Below, one piece after another: positions 6,917-16,362 of a DNA stretch of 17,665 nt. The DNA comes from an uncultured Bacilli bacterium. GTDB lineage: Bacteria; Bacillota_I; Bacilli_A; RF39; UBA660. The position numbers were made by a program, and so were the translations under genes. Where the stretch lies: positions 1 through 17,665 of the forward strand of contig CANQDB010000015.1 of NCBI GenBank assembly GCA_947591175.1. The letters run 5' to 3'. The notes beneath the pieces were generated by a model. It was given only the letters and a program-made list of their open reading frames with translations, did no database searches and had not been told where the DNA came from. Each line of letters opens with the position of its first letter. The stretch's first letter is position 1.

Positions 6917-8902
6917 CATACCTTTGAAGTTTTCTTCGAGATCATCTTCACTCCAGATTGGAATACCTAACTCTTGGGCTTTATCGTACTTGGAGCCAGG
7001 ATTCTCTCCAACGATAACTGCGGAAGTTTTACGGCTTACTGATGAAGAAGTTTTTCCACCTAAAAGTTCGATCTTTGCTTCCACTTCGTCCCTTGTATAC
7101 TTAGTTAGGGTTCCCGTGATGACAAAGGTCTTATTGGCGAAATTATCGTTTACTTCGATTTTGGGACCAGTATAAGTCATATTGATACCTAGTTCTTTTA
7201 AGTGATTAATTTCTTCTTGATTTTCAGATTTGGCAAAATAATCGATAATCGACTTAGCAATAATTGGGCCAACATCTGGAATATTCGTTAGTTCTTCGTA
7301 TGAGGCTTCCATCAAATGGTCTAGGTTCTCATAACGTTGGGCTAACATCTTGGCTGTTTTTTCTCCGACATTAGGAATACCTAATCCAAAGAGGAGTCGC
7401 TCTAAAGAGTTCTTTTTGCTTACCTCGATTGCATTAAGTAAGTTATCGATACTTTTTTCACCATAACCTTCAAGGTCAGTTAAGGCATCACGATGCCTAT
7501 CTAAGTGATAAATATCACTGATCTTGGAAATGAATTTTAAATTAAAGAAATCTTCGATAATTCTTTCACCTAGGCCATCGATATTCATAGCGTGACGGGA
7601 TACAAAGTGAATAAGACCTTCCATATGAATTTTAGGACAAAGTGGATTCATACAATAGTAGTCAACTTGACCTTCTTTTTTATAGAGAAAATCTCCACAT
7701 ATTGGACAGTTAGTAATCATTTGGAAAGGTTTTTCCTTGCCAGTACGACGTTCAACTTTAGCTTCGACTACTTCAGGAATTACGTCTCCTGCTTTACGAA
7801 TAGAGACGATATCGCCAATTCGTAAATCTTTGGCTAAAACGTAATCTTCGTTATGTAAAGTAGCTCTTGCTATCGTACTACCGGCAACTAAGACAGGTTC
7901 AAGAACAGCATTTGGAGTAATTTGTCCAGTTCTTCCTACCGTAAAAATAATATCCTTTAATTTAGTCAACACTTCTTCAGCAGGAAATTTATAAGCAGTT
8001 GCCCACTTTGGATACTTGGCGGTATAGCCTAATTTCTTTTGTTCTTCTATCGAGTTTACTTTGATTACGACACCATCGATATCGTAAGGAAGATCTTTCC
8101 GGTGTTCACCATAATATTTGATAAAATCTAAAATCCCTTCGACATCGTCTACAAGGCGATTACATGGATTAGTTTTAAGGCCTAGTTTTTTCATGTAATC
8201 GATTGCTTCACTATGAGTCTTGATACCATAGTCTTCGGGATTTGGTAAATGATATATCCAACAATCCAAGTTACGACTAGCGGCAATTTTAGAATCTAGT
8301 TGGCGAACGGAGCCCGCCGCGGCATTTCTTGCATTTTGTAAAAGAGGTTCGTTATTGGCTTTCCTTTTTTCGTTCAAAGCGGCAAGAGTCTTTTTACTCA
8401 TGTAGATTTCGCCACGAACTTCGATATCGATTTTCTCTTTTAAATTAAAAGGTACAGTCTTAATCGTCTTGACGTTATGAGTAATATCTTCACCTGTTAC
8501 TCCGTCACCACGAGTTGCTCCCGTTACTAGTTTTCCATCTTTATATTTTAAAGACATCGACAAGCCATCGATCTTTAATTCACACATGTATTGGGGATTA
8601 ATTCCTTCTTTTCTAATTCGCTCATCGAAAGCTCTAATTTCTTCTTCGTTAAAGACATTGGATAAAGAAAGCATTGGAATATCGTGAATAATCTTATTAA
8701 AAGATTCAATTACTTGGCCTCCGACTCTTTTAGTTGGCGAATCTTCTTGAGCCCATTCAGGGTGAGTCTCCTCTATCGTAATTAGTTCGCGTAAATACTT
8801 ATCGAATTCTTGGTCAGTAATCGTCGGTTCATCTAAAACGTAATAATTATAATTGGCTTCGTTTAATATTTCGATAAGTTCAAACATTCTCTCTTTACTC
8901 AT
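6914..8902 (-). CDS. ligA: NAD-dependent DNA ligase LigA
   Basis: This 662-residue enzyme seals nicks during replication and repair using NAD. The order of domains is complete. The N-terminal Ia domain carries the paired Tyr residues for NMN binding (NYNYY at about 17-21). The adenylation domain has CELKIDG with catalytic Lys110, followed by the OB domain, and a zinc finger has Cys399, Cys402, Cys417 and Cys422. Helix-hairpin-helix repeats include GLGIPNVGEKTA (506-517) and IPDVGP, and a BRCT domain spans about 585-662. The length is typical of the family. The ATG at 8902 has a strong GGAGGT site. In many Bacillota ligA follows pcrA directly. Here two small genes lie between them, and ligA has its own promoter. 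Confidence 0.98.
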   Translation of the reverse strand: MSKERMFELIEILNEANYNYYVLDEPTITDQEFDKYLRELITIEETHPEWAQEDSPTKRVGGQVIESFNKIIHDIPMLSLSNVFNEEEIRAFDERIRKEGINPQYMCELKIDGLSMSLKYKDGKLVTGATRGDGVTGEDITHNVKTIKTVPFNLKEKIDIEVRGEIYMSKKTLAALNEKRKANNEPLLQNARNAAAGSVRQLDSKIAASRNLDCWIYHLPNPEDYGIKTHSEAIDYMKKLGLKTNPCNRLVDDVEGILDFIKYYGEHRKDLPYDIDGVVIKVNSIEEQKKLGYTAKYPKWATAYKFPAEEVLTKLKDIIFTVGRTGQITPNAVLEPVLVAGSTIARATLHNEDYVLAKDLRIGDIVSIRKAGDVIPEVVEAKVERRTGKEKPFQMITNCPICGDFLYKKEGQVDYYCMNPLCPKIHMEGLIHFVSRHAMNIDGLGERIIEDFFNLKFISKISDIYHLDRHRDALTDLEGYGEKSIDNLLNAIEVSKKNSLERLLFGLGIPNVGEKTAKMLAQRYENLDHLMEASYEELTNIPDVGPIIAKSIIDYFAKSENQEEINHLKELGINMTYTGPKIEVNDNFANKTFVITGTLTKYTRDEVEAKIELLGGKTSSSVSRKTSAVIVGENPGSKYDKAQELGIPIWSEDDLEENFKGM

Positions 8903-8938
8903 AAGGACCTCCAGTATAAGTTATTTTCCTCTATAAGT

Positions 8939-8947
8939 ATTATATCA
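8939..8947 (-). promoter_or_regulatory. Extended -10 promoter of ligA
   Basis: TGATATAAT on the minus strand is an extended -10 element with a perfect TATAAT. The nearest -35-like sequence, TTGGGA, is only 15 bases upstream, so the extended -10 probably carries the recognition. The ligA start lies about 37 bases downstream. Confidence 0.6.
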
Positions 8948-9013
8948 CTTATTCGTTGTTCCCAATAGAAAAGAAGTCGTTTTTAATACTCCTTTCCCGT
9001 GTACTTGGTAATT

Positions 9014-9925
9014 TTATTTTTTCCACAGAGGTTGTGGATATTTCCCATCGTCACTCATTTTTTGTAGAGCTTTGACGACATTATCTTTATCTTCTTTATA
9101 TGTTACACCAAGCCATTCGGCTTTGGTAGGGATAACTTTTACTTGGGCTTGATTATTTTTCATCATGTTTTGAAGACTTTCAGGAATTAAAAATTCGCAA
9201 GTTTCTAAATTATCTTGATTGGAATCTAAAAAATGGGGAAACTCTTCTTCTAGGTGTTTAAAAATGGTAGGGAAAAAGCCAAATAAGTTCATCGAAACGT
9301 ACTCTTCTTCATGCATTTCAAATGAAGGGTCACCATTTAAAGGGGTAGCAACAATCTTGCCATCGACTTTTTCAATACTACTTTCGACAATGTGTGAAAG
9401 ATACCCATCTTTTACTTCACAAACACCACGTTTAACACTTCCGTTTTCAGTTAAAGTGTTCTTTACTAAGTAACCAATCGAGGCATAAGTTGTATCATTA
9501 GTCTCTTTATCTAAAAAGTCCGATACTACTTTAAAACCATCGTAGTCATAAAAGTCATCGGCATTGATAACGGCAAATGGTTCGTGGATGACATCTCGAG
9601 CGGCTAGAATTGCTTGAGATGTACCTAGAGGTTTAACTCTAGTTTCTGGTAAAGTATAGCCTTCGGGGATATCAGTTAAACTTTGGAAAACGTATTCTAC
9701 TTTGATCTTATCCTCGACACGTTTACCGATTGTCTCTTTAAAGACATCTTCGATTTCTTTCTTGATGATGAAGACTACTTTCGTGAACCCACAACGGATG
9801 GCATCGTATATCGAATAATCGATTAAGAATTCACCATTGGGACCCATTGGTTCAATTTGTTTGAGTCCTCCAAAGCGACTTCCCATACCCGCCGCCATAA
9901 TAAGTAAAGTTTTTTCTTTTTTCAT
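9014..9925 (-). CDS. Sugar-phosphate nucleotidyltransferase-like protein
   Basis: The product has 303 residues with the fold of NTP-transferases that make nucleotide sugars. The signature AAGMGSRFGG at 11-20 followed by LKQ binds the nucleotide, and NADDFY at 121-126 holds the metal-binding Asp residues. A GTSQAILAAR block at 101-110 fits the sugar-nucleotide site. It is shorter than GlmU and lacks a left-handed beta-helix acyltransferase tail. It also lacks the residues typical of GalU, so the sugar cannot be named. The product would supply an activated sugar or related group for envelope polymers. AAAGGAG lies six bases before the ATG at 9925 and overlaps the stop of the upstream gene, so it is translated from the same message as pcrA. 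No hairpin terminator is visible after it. Confidence 0.75.
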   Translation of the reverse strand: MKKEKTLLIMAAGMGSRFGGLKQIEPMGPNGEFLIDYSIYDAIRCGFTKVVFIIKKEIEDVFKETIGKRVEDKIKVEYVFQSLTDIPEGYTLPETRVKPLGTSQAILAARDVIHEPFAVINADDFYDYDGFKVVSDFLDKETNDTTYASIGYLVKNTLTENGSVKRGVCEVKDGYLSHIVESSIEKVDGKIVATPLNGDPSFEMHEEEYVSMNLFGFFPTIFKHLEEEFPHFLDSNQDNLETCEFLIPESLQNMMKNNQAQVKVIPTKAEWLGVTYKEDKDNVVKALQKMSDDGKYPQPLWKK

Positions 9926-9935
9926 ATTTTCTCCT

Positions 9936-10316
9936 TTATTGATAACGTACTCTATCGTAGGAACGGTACGCTTTCACATATTTTTTATGAGTAGTATTGG
10001 CAAGACTTTGATTAAGCGAAGATAAGCCTAGATGAAGAGAAATATCATCAACTGATTCTCTAACTTCTAAATACTCTTGTTCCGCATAGGGACCTTCATA
10101 TTTTTTAAAACCGATATCTAGGTGGATTAGTTCTTCGGAATTAGAATAAATTTGTAAAAGGGCTCCTTCTTGAAGTAAAGAAGTAATAAAAGGAAAATAG
10201 TAGAAACCTTTTAATTCTTCACCAATTTCAGCATATTCTATACCTCTTGTTGTTTTAGTTAACATGGCTCCTGCGAAGTGGTCTTTTTGCCAATTAATAA
10301 ATATTACTTTTTCCAT
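9936..10316 (-). CDS. Conserved-looking hypothetical protein between pcrA and the nucleotidyltransferase
   Basis: This gene encodes 126 residues with no family that I recognise. It has no signal peptide and no membrane segment, so it is likely cytoplasmic. The sequence mixes strand-forming and charged stretches, including FINWQKDHFAGAML near the start and a basic, Tyr-rich C-terminus. It lies only three bases after the pcrA stop codon, and its ribosome-binding site AAGGTGG is inside the last pcrA codons, which suggests translational coupling. Its own stop overlaps the ribosome-binding site of the next gene. The tight packing supports a real gene. The function is unknown. Confidence 0.65.
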   Translation of the reverse strand: MEKVIFINWQKDHFAGAMLTKTTRGIEYAEIGEELKGFYYFPFITSLLQEGALLQIYSNSEELIHLDIGFKKYEGPYAEQEYLEVRESVDDISLHLGLSSLNQSLANTTHKKYVKAYRSYDRVRYQ

Positions 10317-10319
10317 ATT

Positions 10320-12407
10320 TTATTCTTCCACCTTGTGAATACTTTTGTGATTCTTCATTAATTTTTTGATACCTATTTTAAAGGCAATCGACATTAAGTC
10401 CCCTTTTATCTCGACAACTCGGCCCATACCGAAGATGTCGTGATAGACATATTCGCCAACTTCGTAATTCATATCTTGGTCGTGTAAAACATCTTTCTTA
10501 TCGATCTTGGCTTCAGGTTCCTCTTTAGTGTTGATATCTAAAAGGCTTGTATCGATTTCACTTAAGAAACGACTCCCTGGATTAACTTGATCTTTACCAA
10601 AAAGCATTCGTTTGCGGGCATTTAAAAGATATAGTTTTTCTCTTGCTCTAGTGATTGCTACATAGCAAAGTCTTCTTTCTTCTTCGAGGCCACCACTATC
10701 CATTAGAGAGTTAAAGTGAGGAAAGATTCCCTCTTCTAAGCCAGTGACAAAGACATAGTCGAACTCTAGTCCTTTGACGGAATGAATGGTCATTAAACTA
10801 ATACGATTAGGATCATTATTATATTCTTCGACGTCACTTACTAAACTGGTCTCTAGTAAGAAGTCTTCTAAGGAAATTACTCCATAGGCTTCTTCGAAGG
10901 CTCTAGTAATAGACTTAAACTCTTCCAAGTTTTCAAGTCTAATATCGGCTTCTAAGGATTTTTCACTTTCGAGTTCTTGTTTATAACCAGTCGAATCTAA
11001 GATTTTATCGACTAATTCCGTTAAGGTTACGTTTTCACTTACTTTTTTCAAGTCTTCGATAACGTTTTTGAAAGACTGTTCTTTGCCGCCATCGATGGCT
11101 TCATACATACTGATATTTTCACGGTCTGCTTTTTCGATTAGATTCTGAATTGATTTAAGACCAATTCCCCTTTTTGGCACATTGATGATCCGCATCAAAC
11201 TGACGTTATCTTTAGGATTATGAATGAGTCTTAAGTAAGCCATTAAATCTTTAATTTCTTTGCGACTATAGAAACCGATACTTCCGACAATCTTAAAAGG
11301 GAGATTCGCTTTTAAAAATTCTTCTTCAAAGATGTGGGATTGGGCATTAGTACGATAGAGAACGGCAATATCCTGTTCCTTGACGCCTTTTTTCAAAAGT
11401 TGCTTTATTTCTCTTATGATATAGAAGGCTTCATCACGTTCGTCATAAGCCCTATAGTAACTTATTTTGTCGCCTTCGCCTTTGCTACTCCAAAGGTTTT
11501 TTTCTTTTCTTCCTTGGTTATTTTTAATAACCGAATTAGCAGCATCCAAAATAGTTTTAGTCGAGCGATAGTTTTGTTCAAGTAGAATGGTCTTCGCGTT
11601 TTTATAATCCGTTTCAAAATTTAAGATATTTCGGTAATTAGCACCTCGCCACGAATAAATACTTTGATCCGGATCTCCTACGACGCATATATTTTTATAT
11701 TTCGAAGAAATCATTTTCGATAAGATGTATTGAGCTTCGTTCGTATCCTGATACTCGTCGATTAAGACATATTGATAGTGATCTTGATAGTGTTCCAAAA
11801 CGTCTTTATGTTTTCTAAACAACTCGATAGGAAGAACTAACAAGTCATCAAAATCTAGGGAGTTATTGTGTTTTAAAGTCTTTTGGTAACGTCTATAGAC
11901 TTCGAGCACTACTTTTTCGAAGTCGCCTGCTGCAAATTGTTCGTACCTTTCTGGGGAAATAAGTTCGTTTTTAGAACTACTTATCTTATTTTTAATTGCA
12001 TTGGGGTGATAGGCTTTCGGATCTAAATTCATCTCTTTCATAATGCGCTTGATAACCGTAAGTGAATCTTCACTATCTAAGATAACAAAGTTTTTATCAT
12101 ACCCTAAGATGTCGTAATTTTCGCGCACAATTTTTAATCCAAAAGCGTGAAAGGTCGAAATTTGAATACTTTGGGCCATGCTTCCTATCAAGTTCGAAAC
12201 TCGCTCTTTCATTTCACGAGCTGCTTTATTCGTAAAAGTTATCGCTAAAATGTTATGAGGACTCACCTGTTTTTCTTCTATTAAATAGGCAATTCTAGTA
12301 GTTAAAACTCTCGTTTTACCACTTCCAGCACCTGCTAAAATTAATAGAGCTCCATCCGTTGTCATTACGGCTTCTTTTTGTTCTTTGTTTAATGTTTCTA
12401 AATTCAT
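10320..12407 (-). CDS. pcrA: ATP-dependent DNA helicase PcrA (UvrD/Rep family)
   Basis: This 695-residue superfamily 1A helicase moves 3'-5' on DNA and acts in repair, plasmid replication and removal of blocked complexes. It carries Walker A AGAGSGKT at 25-32, motif II IDEYQDTN at 216-223, motif III GDPDQSIYSWRGA at 244-256, motif IV QNYRST at 278-283, motif V SVKGLEFDYVFVTGLEEG and motif VI YVAITRAREKL. The C-terminus ends in a Tudor-like domain containing YVYHDIFGMGRVVEI, which in PcrA contacts RNA polymerase. The protein is about 40 residues shorter than Bacillus PcrA, with the missing part in the linker before this domain. The ATG at 12407 has TAGGTTAGAG upstream. It is the first gene of a packed group with the unknown 126-residue gene and the nucleotidyltransferase. 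Confidence 0.96.
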   Translation of the reverse strand: MNLETLNKEQKEAVMTTDGALLILAGAGSGKTRVLTTRIAYLIEEKQVSPHNILAITFTNKAAREMKERVSNLIGSMAQSIQISTFHAFGLKIVRENYDILGYDKNFVILDSEDSLTVIKRIMKEMNLDPKAYHPNAIKNKISSSKNELISPERYEQFAAGDFEKVVLEVYRRYQKTLKHNNSLDFDDLLVLPIELFRKHKDVLEHYQDHYQYVLIDEYQDTNEAQYILSKMISSKYKNICVVGDPDQSIYSWRGANYRNILNFETDYKNAKTILLEQNYRSTKTILDAANSVIKNNQGRKEKNLWSSKGEGDKISYYRAYDERDEAFYIIREIKQLLKKGVKEQDIAVLYRTNAQSHIFEEEFLKANLPFKIVGSIGFYSRKEIKDLMAYLRLIHNPKDNVSLMRIINVPKRGIGLKSIQNLIEKADRENISMYEAIDGGKEQSFKNVIEDLKKVSENVTLTELVDKILDSTGYKQELESEKSLEADIRLENLEEFKSITRAFEEAYGVISLEDFLLETSLVSDVEEYNNDPNRISLMTIHSVKGLEFDYVFVTGLEEGIFPHFNSLMDSGGLEEERRLCYVAITRAREKLYLLNARKRMLFGKDQVNPGSRFLSEIDTSLLDINTKEEPEAKIDKKDVLHDQDMNYEVGEYVYHDIFGMGRVVEIKGDLMSIAFKIGIKKLMKNHKSIHKVEE

Positions 12408-12437
12408 ACTCTAACCTACTTTTCTTCTCTACCAATT

Positions 12438-12443
12438 ATTATA
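12438..12443 (-). promoter_or_regulatory. Candidate -10 of the pcrA operon
   Basis: A perfect TATAAT lies about 30 bases before the pcrA ATG. The best -35, TTGGGG (12467-12462), is 18 bases upstream and matches only the first three consensus bases. It sits just past the terminator of the preceding ABC operon. Confidence 0.45.
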
Positions 12444-12470
12444 CAATAGATTATTATTTTTCCCCAAGCA

Positions 12471-12503
12471 AAAAAGGTACTTTTTATTTAATTGGTACCT
12501 TTT
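12471..12503 (-). terminator. Rho-independent terminator of the ABC transporter operon
   Basis: On the minus strand AAAAGGTAC pairs with GTACCTTTT across a 14-base loop and ends in a run of T. It begins about ten bases after the stop of the split permease. Confidence 0.75.
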
Positions 12504-12513
12504 AAATTATTAT

Positions 12514-14081
12514 TCAGTTTGCCTGCTTTTTTAATATCTTATTTTGTAAGCCAATAAGAGTTACTATAGCTATTATTGAGATAATATAAACTGGTAACAG
12601 TTCTTTAAGGGAAAAAACAAATCGTTGTTTAAATAAATAATAATAGTTTAAATATGTTGTTGGTATCCATCTCATAAAGTCTAAGTTATAATTCATATAT
12701 AGGTGAACACTAAATATACCAAAAAAGACAAAGATTATTGTTCCTAGATAAAGTAATGTTTTAGGTGGTTTTAACATCGAAATAGCATTTAAAATAAGAA
12801 TATAAAGTACTCCTACTAAAAGTTGGATAATATAAATATGTAAGGCAAAAGTAATTAAAGATTGGGGATGTGGAGGACAAGGACCAACACAATTAGTTTC
12901 TAAAAAAATTACTACCGAAGGAATATTAGACCCATTTGGTAAAAAGAAGGTCGCAAACCAAGGAATTAAGATGTAACCAATTCCTAAAAATAGCATTAAC
13001 ATGAACGTGACTGCTTTTATTCTTCCTTTTAAATAAGCTTTATTATTCACATGTATTTGATATTGTCTAATAGTTTCATTTTCGTAATCTTTATGAAAAA
13101 GCGAAGTCATGCCGATGATAAAACAAAGGGTTACAATTAGTCCATAGATAGCAATTGTAAAAAATCCATCTTGGTATGTATAAACTTGACTTTGCCCCCA
13201 TTCGAGACTAGAGGGGATCCAAGAATTAGGTTCATTTTCAACATTAAGTATGAAATAATACTCTGAAAATTTTTTACTATTTTCCTTGAGATAGTCTTCG
13301 TGATATTCATCATAATTACTGTAATTAGTATATAGATTTTGATCTTTTTGAAATTCTTCAGGTGTTTTAGGTGCTACCCAGGCTTCATTTGCTAGCTTTA
13401 TTTTATGTTTAATAACGGCATACATAGGATGATATAAATCTATTTGTTCATCCAGTAATTCACGATAAAAATCAATTGTTTTCTCTTCTCGAGCAATGGC
13501 ATAGGACAAGTTAGTAGGAAGAGAATTCAATTTGTAACCTTGGTCTAAAAAATCTTGTTTCATTTGGGCAAGAGTATCCTCGTGCTCTTCTATTTCTTCT
13601 TTAGCTCTTTCTTGAATAGTCGATGAGAAATAGGTTTCTAATTCTTTGAGACTTTCTTCAATACTTTCTTTCTTTTCTTCATCTTGAGCGTATTCCAGTT
13701 GTATTTTTAAATCCGCATAGCGACTTAAGGAAGAGGCTCTTTCATCTTTTTGATAAATGATGTTATACTTTTTAGCAGTTTCTAATTCGATAACTTCTTT
13801 TTTACTATCGGCTAATTTCTTTTGGATAATGGGATTCGGATTATTTTCACTAATTCGTACTGTTCATATATTAAATCTGGGTTAGCAAAGAGAAGATACT
13901 TTTCTTTCTCTTTGGTGGACCAAGCATTATAAACCAAAAAGAAAGATAGTATTAGGCAACCTAAAACAGAAAGAATCCATCTACTCTTTTTAACTTGATT
14001 CAACGTGATATAAAAAACTCGACGCGTTGCTTCTTTTTCATTTTTCTTAATTAGTTTCTTTAGTTCCTTTTCCGTTTCCAT
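12514..14081 (-). pseudogene. ABC-2 type permease split by a frameshift
   Basis: Two open frames together make one permease. The first starts at ATG 14081, carries a basic cytoplasmic tail and a membrane segment (LSVLGCLILSFFLVYNAW), and stops at 13812. The second is open from 13863 to the stop at 12514. It contains a Lys/Glu-rich coiled-coil extracytoplasmic part and then about six membrane segments. An ATG at 13563 inside it is internal and has no ribosome-binding site of note. The switch must lie between 13815 and 13863, and one missing base would account for it. Joined, the protein would be about 522 residues with the same plan as the intact permease of the operon. It overlaps the ATPase gene by 35 bases. 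No classical slippery heptamer is present, so a mutation or a sequencing error is more likely than programmed frameshifting. Confidence 0.75.
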
Positions 14082-14787
14082 TTTGAACACTCTCTATAAA
14101 TTCTTTTTCTAATTCTTGCGGATGACTTAATTCTTCTTTTGTTAACTCTTTCGAAATGATGCCATCTTGGAGAAGAAGAACACGGTCACATAGTTTTTCC
14201 ATTTCGGCTAAGATATGGCTTGATACTAATAAACTCATACCATTCTTATGACACATTTCAAGTAAGAACTCTCTTATTTCATAAATACCTGTTGGGTCTA
14301 GTCCATTAGTTGGTTCGTCTAATAAAACAAGTGACGGTTTATTGACAAGAGCCATGATGATACCTAAACGTTGTTTCATCCCCAAAGAATAAGTTCTTAC
14401 TTTATCGTTTATTTTATTTTGGAGTTTCATTTTAGTGATTAGTTCCTTGACATAATCATCATATGGACAGTCACATAATTTACACATCCATTTTACATGA
14501 TCGAGACCGGTCATGGATGGATAAATAGTCACGTTTTCGATTAAGCAACCGACCTTGTCAAAAATTTTACGATCGTCTTTCGTCACTTTATTGCCCAGAA
14601 TAAAGACGTTTCCTTTATCAGGAGTTAATAGTCCTGTAATTACACTAAAAAGAGTCGTTTTACCAGCACCATTTTCCCCGACGAGACCCACTATTTCACC
14701 ATCAGTCATAGTTAAGTCAACACCTTTTAGAACTTCGTTTTTACCTAATTTTTTATAAACATGTTCTACTTCTAATATCGTTTTCAT
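14047..14787 (-). CDS. ABC transporter ATPase of the BcrA/drug-export type
   Basis: This 246-residue ATPase powers the two neighbouring membrane permeases. It has Walker A GENGAGKTT, a Q-loop replaced by the VGCLIE context, the signature YSLGMKQRLG, Walker B LVLLDEPTNGLDP and the switch His in LLVSSHIL. The short single-domain form and its position between two ABC-2 permeases fit the family that exports antimicrobial peptides, lipids or sodium. The substrate cannot be determined. The ATG at 14787 follows AGGTG at about six bases. A GTG nine bases upstream belongs to that site. The preceding permease stops about ten bases before the ATG, so translation is probably coupled. Confidence 0.88.
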   Translation of the reverse strand: MKTILEVEHVYKKLGKNEVLKGVDLTMTDGEIVGLVGENGAGKTTLFSVITGLLTPDKGNVFILGNKVTKDDRKIFDKVGCLIENVTIYPSMTGLDHVKWMCKLCDCPYDDYVKELITKMKLQNKINDKVRTYSLGMKQRLGIIMALVNKPSLVLLDEPTNGLDPTGIYEIREFLLEMCHKNGMSLLVSSHILAEMEKLCDRVLLLQDGIISKELTKEELSHPQELEKEFIESVQNGNGKGTKETN

Positions 14788-14796
14788 TGGTAGCAC

Positions 14797-16263
14797 CTAC
14801 CCTTTCTTTTGATATAGCAAAGTATTTCCTACTTGAAGTAGGATGAGAATAACAAGATTTATTCCTATATTTAAATAAAGATTATTACCAAGATATACAT
14901 CATGAGCTAAGTTAATCGGAAGAACAAAACCAATGGAAAGATAGATAACTGTGCCAATAATAGATAAAGGTAGAGATTTTGTAGAAATTGACAACATAAA
15001 GAATAAAGTAATAAATATTCCATAAATAAATCCTAACCTTAAGATGTTTTCAAAAAGGTAATAGAAGAAGGAATAAGTTACTATTTTACTATTGATTGTC
15101 GTGACAAATAATGTTTCTAAATCAACATGATAAAGTAAGGCGACAATACTATAAAAAATAAGGAAATAGAAAGATAAGATGAACCAGAGACTACCAAAGT
15201 AAAGTATTTTAGATAACCAAATTGTCTTATAAGAATATTGTCTCGTTAGAATCATTCGATCTTGACCATTATGATGTTCGGTAATAATTGTCCAACTAAA
15301 GAAGGCTAAAAAGATAATAAATGTTAAAAGCATTCCCCAAGAAACGTTTTGGGCGAAGGTAACTTCCACTTTATCAATTAGTCCTACTTGCGTAATTTCA
15401 CTGGTTGGAGGAATATTATTTTTTAATTCATAAATAAATTCTTCTCTTTGTTCTTGTTTTAGTTTGTTTTCTTCATTCGCTTTTAAGCGATAGTTTTCAT
15501 AAGTACCATATTCTTGTTGTAAAGATAAATCGACATTAAACACATCTTCTGTTATAAAAACGGGATCAACTAGAAAAAATGGACTACTTCTAACGAGATA
15601 ACTTATAACATCAATTTCCCAGTCAGCAAGATTTTCTTTAGCTTCAAGCAAGTTTAATAGTTCGATATTTTCTAAATAGAAAGTATTATAAAGGTCATTT
15701 GTTTTTACTTCTTGTTCGGTCAAATTAGTCGTAGCACTTTCTTGTAGTTGACTCAGAAGTTTTTCTTGCTTATATTTTTCATATTCTAAATAATCTTTTT
15801 TCGTACCTACAAAGGCTTGTTTTAAAAGTCTTTTTTCTTCCGTTTCAGGTATTTCAGGTAACTCTTTGGTCTCTAAATAATAATTTAAACCATCGCCTTG
15901 TTCCGTAGCCAATAAACTCATCCAATCACTTACCAAATTATTTAGATAGTCTGGCTTAGTTTTACTATTATCTGATTTTTTATATTCTTCTTGCAAGTCT
16001 TTACATTGAGAGATTAAGTTTAATGCTAAATAGTTGTCGATTGAAGAATCATTTTCATAGTTTTCTAAAGATGTTTTATATGTTTCCGCATAGTTTGCTC
16101 GGTCAAATATCAGTTGTGATTCATCAACTTGGCTAATGGATTTTTTTGAAACCCATCCCAAAACAAGACAACCTATAAAAAGAGTTATTAAAGCCATTCC
16201 TAAAAAGATAGGCGTCCTATTTTTCGTCCATTCAAATGTGTATAGAGTCTTTATCTTTTTCAT
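14797..16263 (-). CDS. ABC-2 type permease, first gene of the exporter operon
   Basis: The product has 488 residues. A basic start and one membrane segment (about 18-38) are followed by an extracytoplasmic region of roughly 260 residues rich in Glu, Lys and Leu, then about six membrane segments from residue 310 to the C-terminus (one is LLTFIIFLAFFSWTII). This plan of one segment, a large outer domain and a bundle of segments is common in ABC-2 permeases paired with BcrA-type ATPases. It matches the split permease downstream in order, with little obvious sequence identity, so the two probably form a heterodimer with the ATPase. The ATG at 16263 has only a weak ribosome-binding site (GAGTGTGAT). 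The promoter lies about 40 bases upstream. Confidence 0.78.
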   Translation of the reverse strand: MKKIKTLYTFEWTKNRTPIFLGMALITLFIGCLVLGWVSKKSISQVDESQLIFDRANYAETYKTSLENYENDSSIDNYLALNLISQCKDLQEEYKKSDNSKTKPDYLNNLVSDWMSLLATEQGDGLNYYLETKELPEIPETEEKRLLKQAFVGTKKDYLEYEKYKQEKLLSQLQESATTNLTEQEVKTNDLYNTFYLENIELLNLLEAKENLADWEIDVISYLVRSSPFFLVDPVFITEDVFNVDLSLQQEYGTYENYRLKANEENKLKQEQREEFIYELKNNIPPTSEITQVGLIDKVEVTFAQNVSWGMLLTFIIFLAFFSWTIITEHHNGQDRMILTRQYSYKTIWLSKILYFGSLWFILSFYFLIFYSIVALLYHVDLETLFVTTINSKIVTYSFFYYLFENILRLGFIYGIFITLFFMLSISTKSLPLSIIGTVIYLSIGFVLPINLAHDVYLGNNLYLNIGINLVILILLQVGNTLLYQKKG

Positions 16264-16302
16264 CTTATATCACACTCGCCTCTTAGTATTCTTATAAAAC
16301 TC

Positions 16303-16311
16303 ATTATAGCA
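16303..16311 (-). promoter_or_regulatory. Extended -10 promoter of the ABC operon
   Basis: TGCTATAAT on the minus strand is a perfect extended -10 element. No good -35 is seen. It is directly downstream of the preceding terminator, which supports a new transcription unit beginning here. Confidence 0.55.
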
Positions 16312-16322
16312 TAGTTTTAAAG

Positions 16323-16350
16323 AAAAAAAGCACTATTATGAAAATAGTAC
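16323..16350 (-). terminator. Rho-independent terminator after the tandem-domain gene
   Basis: On the minus strand GTACTATT, a five-base loop and AATAGTGC form eight pairs (one G-T), followed directly by seven T. It lies about 12 bases past the stop of the 295-residue gene. Confidence 0.75.
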
Positions 16351-16362
16351 CTAATTTAATTA

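Noticed and set aside
13812..13863. Programmed -1 frameshift in the permease
   Set aside because: No X XXY YYZ heptamer is present in the right frame, and there is no obvious stimulatory structure.
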